A DNA stretch of 64,000 nt from DASYAN01 sp963727755 (GCA_963727755.1 CAVSHN010000017.1:310001-374000); one strand, 5' to 3'. Positions 8,222-19,388 are shown, counted from the stretch's first letter. Notes: generated by a model not told the origin, from the sequence alone. Program-made: numbers and translations.

Positions 8222-8325
8222 GGAATGATCCTCCCAGTCCTTGTTCTAAACTATTTTTTTCAAAGAGGAGCGAAATGCGCATAGCCACCCGCATCCTCAC
8301 TTTCTATACGCGGGAGACAATAATA

Positions 8326-11300
8326 TCATTCATCATCATCGCTGTCAAGAGCCAAGCCTAGGGTACTACTACTAGCAACCCCAACTCCCAAAGGAGATGC
8401 TGCAATCCCGGCTCCAACAGGCTGTTGTGTGGCTAGACGCGCAGCCGCTGCCTGCTGCCTCGCTAGTTGGTCACGGCGACGTTGGATAATACCAGAACCC
8501 GCTGGAATTAGCTTACCAATGATGACGTTCTCTTTCAGACCCACTAGATGATCTGTCTGCGCCTCGATTGCTGCCTCGGTCAATACACGTGTGGTCTCTT
8601 GGAAAGAGGCCGCCGCTAGGAAGCTGTCGGTGTTGAGCGATGCCTTGGTAACACCTAGCAGCACTGTCTGGGCTGTGGCAGGCTCTCCACCCTCGGCCAA
8701 TACGCGTGCGTTGGTGTCTTCATAGACAAAACGATCAACTAGATCACTGGGCAACATGTCTGTATCACCTGGATCATCTACTTTGACACGACGTAGCATC
8801 TGACGAACTATCACTTCGATGTGTTTATCATGGATATACACACCTGTGTTACGATAGACGCGCTGTACTTCTTTGACCAAGTACAATTGCACTGCCTCGC
8901 GACCCTGGATGCGCAATACATCCTGTGGATCACGTTGACCAGATGTGATCGCTGTACCCGCCTGGATCTTTTGACCTTCTGTGACTGCAATCGTACGAGC
9001 CGCTGGGATGGGGTACGAACGCTCTTCATGCTCTTCCGAGCGAATAGATAGAACCCCTTCCTCTGTTATGATAACTTCACCTTCGCTACGCGCTAGCACT
9101 GGCACTGGCTCTCCACCACTCTCATCCCTCATCAGGATAATTGTCTGGTCTTTGAGCGCATGATCGCGTTCACTGACTAGGACTTGGAACATGACCCCGG
9201 GAGGTGCGGGATATTCATCAAAGAACACGTTCGTCGAGACGACACGTACAGTGCGTGCCCCATTCGCCTCGTCCTTCACGATCTCGGCGACGCCATCAAT
9301 TTCACTGATCTCAGCTTTATCTTTTGGCACACGAGCTTCGAAGAGTTCTTCAACACGCGGGAGACCTTGCGTGATATCTCCCTGGGCACCTGCAATACCT
9401 CCTGTATGGAACGTACGCATGGTCAACTGCGTCCCAGGCTCACCAATCGACTGAGCTGCAATAATGCCTACAGCACATCCTGTATGCACAAGTCCGTTTG
9501 CCGCTAGATCACGTCCATAACACTTGCGACAGACACCACGATGAGAGAGACAGGCCAGTACAGAACGCACACGAACAGCATTGACTCCAGCATTGACAAT
9601 TTCGTCTAGGTCCTCATCACTGAGTTCTTCATTGACTTCTAAGTCAAAGCCTGGGATGGCCTCAACGAGAACACGCCCGATGAGCCGATCCCGCATATTC
9701 TCTAATCCCATATCTCTGGATTCTTCATGCGTAATCAGTATACCATCGGTCGTCCTACAATCCTCTTCCGTGATTATCACATCTTGAGCTACATCGATCA
9801 GACGACGGGTCAGATAGCCTGACTCAGCGGTACGCAACGCCGTATCGGCCAGACCTTTACGAGCACCGTGTGTACTAATAAAGTACTCCAACACACTCAG
9901 ACCCTCACGGAAGTTTCCACGAACAGGAATAGGAATGATCTTACCAGATGGATTGGTCATTAGGCCACGCATACCTGAGAGCTGACGAATCTGCTGGAAC
10001 TTTGCCTTCGTCGCTCCAGACTCTGCAATCGTGTAGATTGAGCCGTAGGGGTCCAGAACCGATCTTACCATCCTGGTAACATTTTCGATGGCTTCGTTCC
10101 AAGTGCTAATCGTCTGCTGGTACTTCTCGTTTTCGGTGATGAGACCATCATGATATTGATCTTCGAGTTCGGCAATTTTGGCTTCAGCTTTCTGGAGTTC
10201 CTCTTGTTTGCCAGGTGGAACAATCACATCACTGATCGCCACGGTTGCACCAGCTTTGGTGGCATAAGAGAAGCCTAAGCGCTTGATCTCGTCAGCTAAT
10301 TCGGTGGTTTTGGTTCGCCCGTATTCTTTGAAGCAGTCACCAACTACCTGCCTCAAGTATTCCTTCTTCATGGCATAGTTGCGATAACACAAACGTTCTG
10401 GCAAGGCCTCATTAAAGATAATGCGGCCAACGGTTGTCTTAATGAGCTTGCCACTAGCATAAGAGATAGGCTTTACTGGCGGCGGCTGATCATAGACGTC
10501 TACATGCGCCATCCGAACCTGGATCGGACTCTGCAAATCGATAACCCCATGATGATAGGCCAATAATGCCTCTGTGGCATCAGTAAAGGTACGCCCCTCA
10601 CCACGTTTATTGGGCCGCTCTTGCGTCAAGTAGAAGCAACCTAACACCATGTCCTGGCTAGCACCGATCGATGGATCACCACGGGCAGGTGAGAGTAGGT
10701 TGCGTGTTGACATCATAAAGCGCCGTGCTTCATCCTGTGCTTTGTCGGAGAGCGGGACGTGCACAGCCATTTGGTCACCGTCGAAGTCGGCGTTAAAGGC
10801 TGAACATACGAGAGGATGCAACTGGATCGCACTTCCCTCAACCAATACGGCCTCAAAGGCTTGAATACCCAAACGGTGCAGCGTTGGAGCACGGTTCAAC
10901 AATACAGGATGATCCTTAATAACTTCTTCCAGTACATCCCACACTTCTGGCTTCACACGCTCAACGAAGCGCTTTGCACTTTTGATGTTGTGTGCAAAGT
11001 TCTGTTCGACCAGTTTACGCATGACAAATGGTTTGAAGAGTTCTAGTGCCATGCGTTTGGGCAGTCCGCATTGGTGCAACTTCAGGTCTGGTCCGACTAC
11101 GATGACGGAACGGCCTGAGTAGTCGACGCGCTTACCAAGCAGGTTTTGACGGAATCGGCCTTGTTTTCCTTTGAGCATGTCGGATAGACTTTTCAGTTTA
11201 TGGTTGCCTGAACCTGCCACAGCACGCCCCCGCCGTCCATTGTCAATTAAGGCATCACATGCTTCTTGTAGCATGCGCTTCTCGTTGCGGATAATAATTT

Positions 11301-12669
11301 CTGGCGCACCCAATTCCAACAGTCTCTTAAGACGATTATTACGGTTGATCACACGGCGATAGAGGTCATTCAAGTCTGACGTTGCAAAGCGTCCACCATC
11401 AAGCTGTACCATTGGGCGCAGGTCTGGCGGCAAGACAGGCAACACGGTGAGGATCATCCATTCAGGCGAGGTGTGCGACTTGCGGAAGGCCTCAATGACT
11501 TTCAAACGCTTAGTAGCTTTCTTGCGCCGCTGCCCCACTGTGCTTGAAATCTCATGACGCAGACTGGTCGAGAGCTTATCCAGATCAATGGCGGCAATCA
11601 GCTCACGCACAGCCTCGGCCCCCATACCTGCACGGAAAACGTCGGAGAAGTTATCTCTCAGCTCACGGTAACGATTCTCCTGCAGCAGATCCATCTTCTT
11701 CAGACCTTCCAGATCCCGGCGCAACTGCTCGAGCCGTGCACGAGTCTCCGTACGCTCGCGTTCCATCTGTGACTGTGCAAATTCGATCTGGCCCTGATAC
11801 TCAAAACCTAAGCGATCAACTTCACGTTGACCCTCAGATTGCGCAGCCTCCAGTTCACGGCGTGCCTGCTCTGCAATCGCATTACGTGAAACTTCCGCAA
11901 TCCGCTCAAGGGCCTCGAGATGCTTAGGAGTGACGACCTCACCTTCCCTAACAATAACGTGATCATTAGGAGCAAAAATGATTTCTTCCTCAGCAACCTT
12001 CCCGATCACCTCACGGATGAGCTGTCGTGTCTCAGTCTCAGCAACCCGCGCAGCCTCAAGATCATGTTCTCGCCGCTCTTCAACCTCCTGACGATCTACT
12101 GTCCCAAGGCGCTGCTCACTCTCGCGAATAGCATTATCGCGTTGTGCACGCAGAGTATTAATGCGCTCGACAACCTTTCCATCGAGATTCTGCTCTAAAC
12201 TGGCCATCTGCTCTTCAATGCGCATCAAGTCCCGCTGACGGGCCTCTTCATCGATATGAGTAACAACATAAAGAGCAAAGTAGAGGATACGCTCCAGATT
12301 ACGAGGTGAAAGATCAAGCAGCAGACCAATACTACTGGGTGTCCCCTTAAAGTACCAGATATGGCTAACGGGCGATGCGAGTTCAATATGGCCCATACGC
12401 TCACGACGCACTTTCGAACGTGCTACTTCGACACCACATTTATCACAGACAATACCCTTAAACCGTACTCTTTTATATTTACCACAGTAACACTCCCAGT
12501 CCTTGGTTGGCCCGAATATACGCTCGCAGAATAGACCATCCTTCTCAGGCTTGAGTGTACGATAGTTAATTGTTTCCGGCTTCGTTACCTCGCCATAGCT
12601 CCAACCGCGAATCTGCTCGGGGCTGGCAAGGCTAATACGAATAGCATTAAAATCATTGACTTCGAGCAT
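8326..12669 (-). CDS. rpoC: DNA-directed RNA polymerase subunit beta'
   Basis: The product is 1447 residues in one uninterrupted frame. The N-terminal zinc ribbon is CYCGKYKRVRFKGIVCDKCG. The catalytic Mg motif NADFDGDQM is present, as are the RPMVQLDGGRFATSDLNDLYRRVINRNN region and the C-terminal HTGGIAGAQGDITQGLPRVEELFEAR segment. Between about residues 145 and 330 there is a long Glu/Arg-rich coiled coil, an insertion seen in some deep-branching phyla. The C-terminus ends in a low-complexity Ala/Val tail and DSDDDE. It follows rpoB by 23 bases. Confidence 0.97.
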   Translation of the reverse strand: MLEVNDFNAIRISLASPEQIRGWSYGEVTKPETINYRTLKPEKDGLFCERIFGPTKDWECYCGKYKRVRFKGIVCDKCGVEVARSKVRRERMGHIELASPVSHIWYFKGTPSSIGLLLDLSPRNLERILYFALYVVTHIDEEARQRDLMRIEEQMASLEQNLDGKVVERINTLRAQRDNAIRESEQRLGTVDRQEVEERREHDLEAARVAETETRQLIREVIGKVAEEEIIFAPNDHVIVREGEVVTPKHLEALERIAEVSRNAIAEQARRELEAAQSEGQREVDRLGFEYQGQIEFAQSQMERERTETRARLEQLRRDLEGLKKMDLLQENRYRELRDNFSDVFRAGMGAEAVRELIAAIDLDKLSTSLRHEISSTVGQRRKKATKRLKVIEAFRKSHTSPEWMILTVLPVLPPDLRPMVQLDGGRFATSDLNDLYRRVINRNNRLKRLLELGAPEIIIRNEKRMLQEACDALIDNGRRGRAVAGSGNHKLKSLSDMLKGKQGRFRQNLLGKRVDYSGRSVIVVGPDLKLHQCGLPKRMALELFKPFVMRKLVEQNFAHNIKSAKRFVERVKPEVWDVLEEVIKDHPVLLNRAPTLHRLGIQAFEAVLVEGSAIQLHPLVCSAFNADFDGDQMAVHVPLSDKAQDEARRFMMSTRNLLSPARGDPSIGASQDMVLGCFYLTQERPNKRGEGRTFTDATEALLAYHHGVIDLQSPIQVRMAHVDVYDQPPPVKPISYASGKLIKTTVGRIIFNEALPERLCYRNYAMKKEYLRQVVGDCFKEYGRTKTTELADEIKRLGFSYATKAGATVAISDVIVPPGKQEELQKAEAKIAELEDQYHDGLITENEKYQQTISTWNEAIENVTRMVRSVLDPYGSIYTIAESGATKAKFQQIRQLSGMRGLMTNPSGKIIPIPVRGNFREGLSVLEYFISTHGARKGLADTALRTAESGYLTRRLIDVAQDVIITEEDCRTTDGILITHEESRDMGLENMRDRLIGRVLVEAIPGFDLEVNEELSDEDLDEIVNAGVNAVRVRSVLACLSHRGVCRKCYGRDLAANGLVHTGCAVGIIAAQSIGEPGTQLTMRTFHTGGIAGAQGDITQGLPRVEELFEARVPKDKAEISEIDGVAEIVKDEANGARTVRVVSTNVFFDEYPAPPGVMFQVLVSERDHALKDQTIILMRDESGGEPVPVLARSEGEVIITEEGVLSIRSEEHEERSYPIPAARTIAVTEGQKIQAGTAITSGQRDPQDVLRIQGREAVQLYLVKEVQRVYRNTGVYIHDKHIEVIVRQMLRRVKVDDPGDTDMLPSDLVDRFVYEDTNARVLAEGGEPATAQTVLLGVTKASLNTDSFLAAASFQETTRVLTEAAIEAQTDHLVGLKENVIIGKLIPAGSGIIQRRRDQLARQQAAAARLATQQPVGAGIAASPLGVGVASSSTLGLALDSDDDE

Positions 12670-12692
12670 GTTACCCCTCCCGAGAATAGGGT

Positions 12693-15600
12693 TTATTGGT
12701 CTCCTTCGAAACCGGAGAGATTAATCCCAAGTTCTGGCATGACATCATTCGAAGTATCCTCAACGAACTGGATTTTTTGCTCATCCTCATTGAGCACCTC
12801 GACATTAATGCCCAGACTTTGCAACTCTTTGACGAGAACCTTGAAGAGATTCAGGAACGCCTGGTTCCATGATATTCTCGCCCTTGACAATCGCCTCGTA
12901 GGTTTTGACACGTCCTACAACGTCATCTGACTTGACAGTCAAAATCTCTTGTAGGATATGCGCAGCGCCATACGCCTCTAATGCCCACACTTCCATTTCT
13001 CCAAAGCGCTGACCACCGAATTGTGCTTTTCCACCGAGTGGCTGCTGAGTGATCAAACTGTATGGTCCAGTCGAACGAGCAGTACTTTATCTTCGACTAG
13101 GTGAGCTAATTTGAGCATATAGTTATAACCAACAGTGACTGGATATCAAATGGTTCGCCAGTTCGACCATCAAAGAGTTGGATTTTGCCACTCTCAGGTA
13201 ATCCTGCCCGCCTGAGAAACTCTTCAATATCATCTTCACTAGCCCCATCAAAGACTGGCGTGGCTATCTTAAATCCTAGCATCTGCGCCGCCCAGCCCAG
13301 ATGAGTCTCCATAATCTGGCCGATATTCATGCGGTGAGGCACACCCAACGGGTTCAGGATAATATCAACTGGGGTACCATCAGGCAGGAAGGGCATATCC
13401 TCAATCGGTAAGACCCGTGAAATGACACCTTTGTTGCCATGGCGACCAGCCATCTTATCTCCCCCGCCAATCTTACGCTTCTGGGCAATACTGACACGCA
13501 CAAGCTGATTGACGCCTGGAGGCAACTCATCACCTGCTTCACGCGAAAAGACCTTCACATCTATGACTTTCCCGCGCTCACCATGCGGGACACGCAAAGA
13601 GGTATCTTTGACTTCACGTGCCTTCTCTCCGAAGATAGCACGCAACAATTTCTCTTCAGCCGTAAGTTCCGTCTCGCCCTTGGGAGTAATCTTGCCAACC
13701 AGAATATCCTGGGGTCCAACCTCAGCCCCAACGTAAATGATGCCACGCTCATCCAGATTGCGCAGACCTTCTTCACCTACATTAGGAATATCACGCGTAA
13801 TTTCTTCAGGGCCTAATTTTGTGTCACGTGCATCAACCTCATACTTTTCAATGTGGATCGAAGTAAAAAGATCTTCACGCGCAATATTTTCACTGATCAG
13901 AATGGCATCCTCAAAATTGCCGCCCTCCCAGCTCATAAAGGCCACCAGAATGTTCTGACCTAGTGCTAGCTCGCCCTTCTCAGTCGAAGAACTGTCGGCA
14001 ACCACCTGTCCAGCAGCTACCCAATCCCCCTTCTTGACGATTGGTCGCTGATTGATACAGGTCCCGTTATTGGAACGCACAAATTTGCGCAGTTGATAAG
14101 AGTGCAGTTCTCCTCGCTCATCGATAACCTCAACGCGACGTGCGGTTGCAGAGACTATCTCTCCATCAGTCTCACTGACGACCACCTGACCAGAGTCAAT
14201 GGCAATCTGCCGCTCGATACCAGTGCCACAAATCGGCGACTGTGGACGTAGCAAGGGCACGGCTTGCCGCTGCATGTTTGCCCCCATCAGTGCACGATTG
14301 ACATCATCATGCTCTAGGAAAGGGATCAACGCGGTCGCTACACTAACCATCTGACGCGGGCTGACATCCATATAGTCAATGTTGTCAGATCTCCATCACA
14401 AACTCACCCTCGTAGCGGGCTAGTACGCGATCTTCCGCAAATTCATTATTCTCGGTTAACCTCGCATTGGCCTGAGCGATCAGAAATTTTCCTCGTCGTC
14501 GGCGGTATGATAATCAACTTCATCAGTGACAAAAGGCTTGATACGTATCTCAGCATCTCCCAGAACTTGTGCAAGCTTACTTGCGAGTGCCTCAGTGATA
14601 CGTAGTCGCGTGCGTGCCTTAATCAACACCTCACCATCTGGAGTCTTCACATCTTCTCGTTCATGACCATAGACCCCTCGGAACTCGCATCCAAGCAGAT
14701 GCGGATCATTAGCCTGCAAGCGCTTGTAGACCTTGCGATATGGAGTTTCGATAAAACCGTAGGGATTGACCTGCGCATACGTTGCCAGATTGCCAATCAA
14801 GCCAATATTGGGACCTTCAGGAGTCTCAATTGGGCATATACGCCCATAGTGCGACTGATGCACGTCACGCACATCAAAACCGGCACGCTCACGAGAGAGA
14901 CCACCAGGACCGAGAGCCGAGAGACGACGTTTATGACCAATTTCGGCCAAGGCATTGGTCTGATCCATAAACTGCGAGAGCTGGCTACCACCAAAAACTC
15001 TTTCATGGCTGCCACAACTGGACGGATGTTGATCAGCGCATTGGGCGTAGCCTGACCAGGCTCTTGAATGCTCATACGCTCTTTGACCACGCGCTCCATA
15101 CGTAGCAGGCCGACACGGAACTGACTCTGGATTAACTCTCCCACACAACGCACACGACGATTGCCCAGGTGGTCAATATCATCTTTCCGCCCATGTCCAT
15201 TGTTGAGAGCGACCAGCCGACGCAGAATATTGACCAGATCATCTAGGGTAAGGATGCGCTGCCCCTGTGGCACTGAGAGATCCAGCTTGCGATTGAGTTT
15301 GTAGCGCCCAACACTGCCAAGATCATAACGTCGCGGATTAAAGAACAAATTGCGGACTAATGAACGAGCATTGTCAAGCGTTGCAGGATCGCCCGGACGC
15401 AACTTCTTATAGAGTTCGAGTAGGGCCTCATCCTCTCTTTTCACCGGATCGCGATCTAACGTGGACTGAATATACCGTACAGTAGCATCATTATCTACAC
15501 CAGCAAACGCATCAAGAATGCCTTGATCCGTTGAAAGATCAAGATTGAGAGAATGCCATTGATCTTTTCCCAAGCAGCCAACAGCACGCAACAACGTTGT

Positions 15601-16302
15601 CACAGGAATTTTACGCTTGCGATCAATCTTAACTGTTAATAAATTCTTATTACTGGTCTCAAATTCTAACCACGCCCCACGAGCCGGGATTAGTTTGGCA
15701 GAATAGAGTTTTCGACCAGTGGTGGCATCCTCGTCCACAGTAAAATAGACACCGGGAGAGCGCACAAGCTGGCTAACCACCACGCGCTCTGCACCATTGA
15801 TAATGAATGTCCCATCTTTAGTCATCAATGGGAAGTCGCCCATGAAGACATCTTTCTCGATGATCTCACCAGTTTCTTTACTGACAAGACGTGCTTTGAC
15901 ATTCAGAGGAGCAGCATACGTGGAATCACGATCACGGCACTCGTCCTCAGTATATTTTGGCTTGCCAAATGGTTCAGGTGGTACAATAAATTCCAAGCTC
16001 GAATTCTTACCAGTGAAGTCTTCAATAGGAGAGATTTCGGCAAAGAGTTCGCGTAAACCCTCTTTCTTAAACCATTCAAAGGAGTCAAGCTGAATTTGAA
16101 TGAGACCAGGCATGGGTCGTATATCAGGAATACGAGCAAAAGAGACACGCTCTGGAAACGCAATGGCCTTTTTTAATGCATCCACATCCCCATACTTGGA
16201 GATTGTATGGGAACTAAATGCATTACTTACTTTAAATGCATTCGCACCCCCATCCTTAGAGGTTGTATGGGAACCGAATGCATTTCCATTAGGACTATCC
16301 AT
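12693..16302 (-). CDS. rpoB: DNA-directed RNA polymerase subunit beta, with about six frameshifts in this sequence
   Basis: Start ATG at 16302 with GAGGAGAAAT upstream. The N-terminus (MDSPNGNAFGSHTTSKDG, then SSHTISKYGDVD) is made of two palindromic-element peptides before the normal beta start (PERVSFARIPDIRPMPGLIQIQLDSF). Downstream, family motifs continue but jump frame at about 14993-14997 (T5 where six are needed on the coding strand), 14484-14490, 14387-14396, 13143-13146, 13081-13085 and 12850-12856. Restoring these single bases gives a full-length beta ending ELGINLSGFEGDQ. The recoverable protein includes GGSQLSQFMDQTN, the SHYGRICPIETPEGPNIGLI rifampicin region and GRHGNKGVIS. Amino-acid conservation between the shifts is normal, which favours sequencing error over decay. 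Confidence 0.9.
16174..16284. repeat. Two palindromic elements at the 5' end of rpoB
   Basis: Copies at 16174-16224 and 16234-16284 lie inside the coding sequence. The second reads AATGCATTCG, CCCCATCCTTAGAGGTTGTA, then TGGGAACCGAATGCATT. They encode the first about 45 residues of this RpoB. Confidence 0.85.
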
Positions 16303-16346
16303 AGTGATATTTCTCCTCTCACCATAACGGGCATGAATGCCCCTTG

Positions 16347-16722
16347 AATGCATTCGCTTCCCCATCCTTAAAGGTTGGATGGGAACCGAATGCATTCCTT
16401 GCAGGCATAGGAAAGAAATGCCGTATTTTCTTTTGTGAGACGATCCCTTGCGGGAGGACGTTTTTGTCGGGAATGCCCAAACCCCACCTGAAATGCATTC
16501 GCTCCCCCCATCCTTAAAGGTTGGATGGGAACCGAATGCATTTTCCCCAGGTACTGCTGTAGACAGTCAGGTGAGTACAAAGCACACACCAGATTGATAG
16601 ATATTTTTTTCAGTCCATTGAATGCATCCTATAATGCATTCGCTCCCCCATCCTTAAAGGTTGGATGGGAACCGAATGCATCATTCCCATCCTTAAAGGT
16701 TGGATGGGAACCGGATGCATTC
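16347..16722. repeat. Cluster of four palindromic elements upstream of rpoB
   Basis: The copies carry CCCATCCTTAAAGGTTGGAT (a GGTTGG loop variant) with outer arms AATGCATTCG and CGAATGCATT. In this variant CCCATCC and GGATGGG also pair, so the inverted repeat is stronger than in the in-gene copies. Confidence 0.85.
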
Positions 16723-16866
16723 CTCAACGTACACAACAACCAGACGGTCCCGACTGCCCATGGAGAAATTTGAGAGACACGGAGACTCGTATCTCTCAAT
16801 ACTAACGAAAACGGAAAAACAGATAATTGATTTATGATGCCTGTGTTGTGAAACGGTTTATCACAA

Positions 16867-16908
16867 TAGGAGTAACCGCTTATGACCTTTGGTAAGCGGT
16901 TACTCCTA
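16867..16908. repeat. Perfect 16-bp inverted repeat
   Basis: TAGGAGTAACCGCTTA at 16867-16882 pairs exactly with TAAGCGGTTACTCCTA at 16893-16908 around a 10-base loop. No T-run flanks it on either side. It has the make-up of a dispersed intergenic hairpin or a binding site. Confidence 0.6.
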
Positions 16909-17347
16909 CACTTCTACACGTACAAATTTTTTGCCAATTGCCACACGCACCTATCCCCTCAGATGCAGATCAATCAGACAGACAAAAAGACCTCAAACAG
17001 AGGCCAATTAACAAACAACAAAAAATGCCACATCGCCCCATCTCCTCAACAAATCTGCGATGTGTGAGAACTCCTATACGATTATGGGTTGAAAGAGCAA
17101 AGGTCATGCGGTTTATTACAATGTCCTTAATATCAACCTGGGGTACGATGTATCATTTCGTTTTGTCTCTTAGCCCGATCCATACAGGACGCTAAAGATG
17201 TTCTACTATCCCTATCGTCACTCTTAATATAGTATACATCTACTGGCAAGGAGTAATTATACGCCATAAATGGAAGTATGTCAATACTTTTGATGACCAA
17301 ATTGACCAAAGAAGAAGCCACACTACCTGAGTAGCGGCGGAGTGTGA

Positions 17348-18355
17348 CTATAGCTTAGACTTAGAACTCCCGACCTGCTCTGCATCCATCCATCGCTTCC
17401 GCAACAGCGCTAATAATTGCTGGAGATCATCAGGAGCAAGCAAATTCAAATCAACCACGGACTCCACGGCAGCGGGGTAGGTAATAGCCAACGTCAAGTT
17501 ATCAACCCTAATTGTTGCATGCTCGTCCATCTGGTAGGTATGCGATGAGCCGAGCTTACGACAAAATGAGACTACGCCAAAACACCCAATGATAATGAAC
17601 GATGTAGCAATAAGACTTACAACAAGCCCCGCCAGACTCAATACAATCGCGATACCAGTGGTCAGTATGACTAAGATCATAGGCGATAGGTGCAATGTCC
17701 AACCAATTAGCATCACAGGTAATAAGCCAACCAAGACAGCCACAAAACACCAGAATTTACTATTCATAATCCAGAACACATTTTTGAGATTCTCAGCAGA
17801 TAAGTCACGCACCGTAATCGTACGACCGCACCCTGTTTGAGAGTTCTCAACAAGAGTAACCATGCCCCGAGTATAACCAGCATGCAGAGCGTGTAGAAAA
17901 CGCCCTGTCAGAATACTACCTTCCAAGGCGATAAAAGCAATAAACCAGGACAGGCTAAGCAATGCATCTTGCCATTTCAAATAGGGAGTAAAGTTATGAG
18001 GATAACTTTTCCATAACGAAATGCCTACAGCTACAGCAACACAGGCACAAACAAGCAGCACACACAGGAAAAGCACCCCTATAGACCTAATCCGCAAATA
18101 CTGGATATGGCCTAAGTTGAACCGATAGGTATTCTCTGCAAGATGCACAACTTGTTCTTCACGGCGCGGAGACCTTAAATGCATCCGCTCCCCCAATAAT
18201 GCATCCGCTTCCCCATCATTTGATGTTGTATGGGAACCTGATACATTACTTGAAGGTCGTATGGGAACCGGATGTATTTCCCGTTGACCAGAGTGAGACG
18301 AACACTGTTGATACTCTTTTGCTTCCAATTTTGGATGTTGTTCAATACTTTCCAT
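17348..18355 (-). CDS. Membrane protein of unknown function, about four TM segments
   Basis: The product is 335 residues. A hydrophilic N-terminus of about 90 residues contains GSHTTSNDG at 40-48, again from a palindromic element; another copy is read in a second frame just before it (HPVPIRPSSN). Hydrophobic stretches follow: about 95-115 (IGVLFLCVLLVCACVAVAVG), about 130-150, about 200-220 and about 230-265. The C-terminus is soluble and ends in a predicted helix rich in Leu (DDLQQLLALLRKRWMD). I do not recognise the family. An alternative start at Met58 (MHLRSPRREEQ) would exclude the repeat-encoded region; the upstream ribosome site at 18355 is weak, so this is possible. Confidence 0.7.
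   Translation of the reverse strand: MESIEQHPKLEAKEYQQCSSHSGQREIHPVPIRPSSNVSGSHTTSNDGEADALLGERMHLRSPRREEQVVHLAENTYRFNLGHIQYLRIRSIGVLFLCVLLVCACVAVAVGISLWKSYPHNFTPYLKWQDALLSLSWFIAFIALEGSILTGRFLHALHAGYTRGMVTLVENSQTGCGRTITVRDLSAENLKNVFWIMNSKFWCFVAVLVGLLPVMLIGWTLHLSPMILVILTTGIAIVLSLAGLVVSLIATSFIIIGCFGVVSFCRKLGSSHTYQMDEHATIRVDNLTLAITYPAAVESVVDLNLLAPDDLQQLLALLRKRWMDAEQVGSSKSKL
18178..18280. repeat. Two palindromic elements in the 5' part of the membrane-protein gene
   Basis: One copy carries CCCCATCATTTGATGTTGTA with TGGGAACCTGATACATT. The next carries CTTGAAGGTCGTATGGGAAC with CGGATGTATT. They are read in two different frames of the element within a single ORF. Confidence 0.75.
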
Positions 18356-18422
18356 GTATCTTATTTAACAATTCAGACACACGAAAGTGTCACAACAAAG
18401 CCGGAGATCTTCAAAATCAGGG

Positions 18423-19385
18423 TCAAGCACGCACATTGACACTTCTGAGATCCTCAAAGAGAATGGTCTGCAGATATCGTTCTGCCGCACTAGGAAAGAC
18501 CGTTACAATCACTTTACCACGATTTTGCTCTTTACGTGCTTCTTGCAATGCTGCCCAGGCCACAGCACCACTACTAATGCCAATCGAAAGACCCTCCGCT
18601 TTCATCACCTGGATTGCTGTCTCTACCGCATCACGATCACTAACGGCAATCACATGATCTATCAAATCAACACGCAAGGTATCAGGAATGAAGCCAGAAC
18701 CCAAACCTTCAATGCGATGTGGACCAGGACGCCCTCCAGAGAGAACAGCACACGTAGCAGGCTCAACGGCAACAACTACTAATGCGGGATTGCGAGCACG
18801 CAATCCTTCAGCAATCCCTGTCAGCGTACCACCCGTCCCCACGCCGATGACCACCATATCAACTTCTTTCCCTGTCTGCTCCCAGATTTCAACTGCTGTG
18901 TGTTCGCTATGAGCACGTGGATTGGCTCGGTTATAAAACTGCTGAGGATACCAGGTATGCGGCAAGGTAGTACGCAACTCAATAACTTTATTGATTGCAC
19001 CTCGCATACCCTGTACAGAGGGCGTAAGCAACACTTGGGCTCCCAGACGTTGCAAGAGGAGACGACGCTCTAAACTCACAGTATCAGGCATGGTAAGAAG
19101 ACAGTTATAGCCCCGTGCGGAAGCAATACAGGCGAGGGAAATTCCCATATTGCCACTGGTAGGCTCAATAATCGTCGTGCCAGATCGCAGCAACCCCTGA
19201 GCTTCTGCCTCAGAAATCATTTGTAGCGCGACACGATCCTTGCTACTACCTCCCGGATTAAACATTTCGAGCTTGGCTAGCAGCGTCGCTACCGTACCAC
19301 CACCTGCCGCAGATGTAAAACTCTGCAACTCAATAAGTGGCGTCTGGCCAACTAGATCACAGATACCCTTCACCCAACGGGCCAT
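18423..19385 (-). CDS. cysK: Cysteine synthase (O-acetylserine sulfhydrylase), PLP-dependent
   Basis: The product is 320 residues, normal for CysK/CysM. The PLP lysine lies in NPGGSSKDRVAL (near residue 49). The substrate loop TSGNMGISLA and the phosphate-binding GVGTGGTLTG are intact, and GISSGA marks the C-terminal PLP contact. It makes cysteine from O-acetylserine and sulfide in the cytosol. It is the third gene after an Rrf2 regulator and a receiver-domain protein. Because CymR-type Rrf2 proteins bind CysK in Firmicutes, a regulatory link is plausible but inferred. CysK and CysM cannot be separated with certainty from sequence alone. Confidence 0.88.
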   Translation of the reverse strand: MARWVKGICDLVGQTPLIELQSFTSAAGGGTVATLLAKLEMFNPGGSSKDRVALQMISEAEAQGLLRSGTTIIEPTSGNMGISLACIASARGYNCLLTMPDTVSLERRLLLQRLGAQVLLTPSVQGMRGAINKVIELRTTLPHTWYPQQFYNRANPRAHSEHTAVEIWEQTGKEVDMVVIGVGTGGTLTGIAEGLRARNPALVVVAVEPATCAVLSGGRPGPHRIEGLGSGFIPDTLRVDLIDHVIAVSDRDAVETAIQVMKAEGLSIGISSGAVAWAALQEARKEQNRGKVIVTVFPSAAERYLQTILFEDLRSVNVRA

Positions 19386-19388
19386 GTG

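Larger units (their letters stand above)
16303..17347. other. rpoB leader and upstream spacer with repeats, no gene
   Basis: This 1-kb gap holds four further palindromic elements (16347-16396, 16492-16542 and a tandem pair at 16633-16722). It also holds a perfect 16-bp hairpin at 16867-16908 (TAGGAGTAACCGCTTA with its complement, loop of 10). Short open frames here follow repeat sequence and show no protein-like pattern. rplJ/rplL are not upstream of rpoB. From about 16910 to 17347 I see no feature. Confidence 0.7.

Noticed and set aside
16347..16722. Regularly spaced repeats upstream of rpoB as a CRISPR array
   Set aside because: Copies are palindromic, unevenly spaced and also occur inside genes; no cas genes are in the window.
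16910..17347. Possible structured RNA upstream of the membrane-protein gene
   Set aside because: No stable long-range pairing or known riboswitch pattern could be seen by eye.
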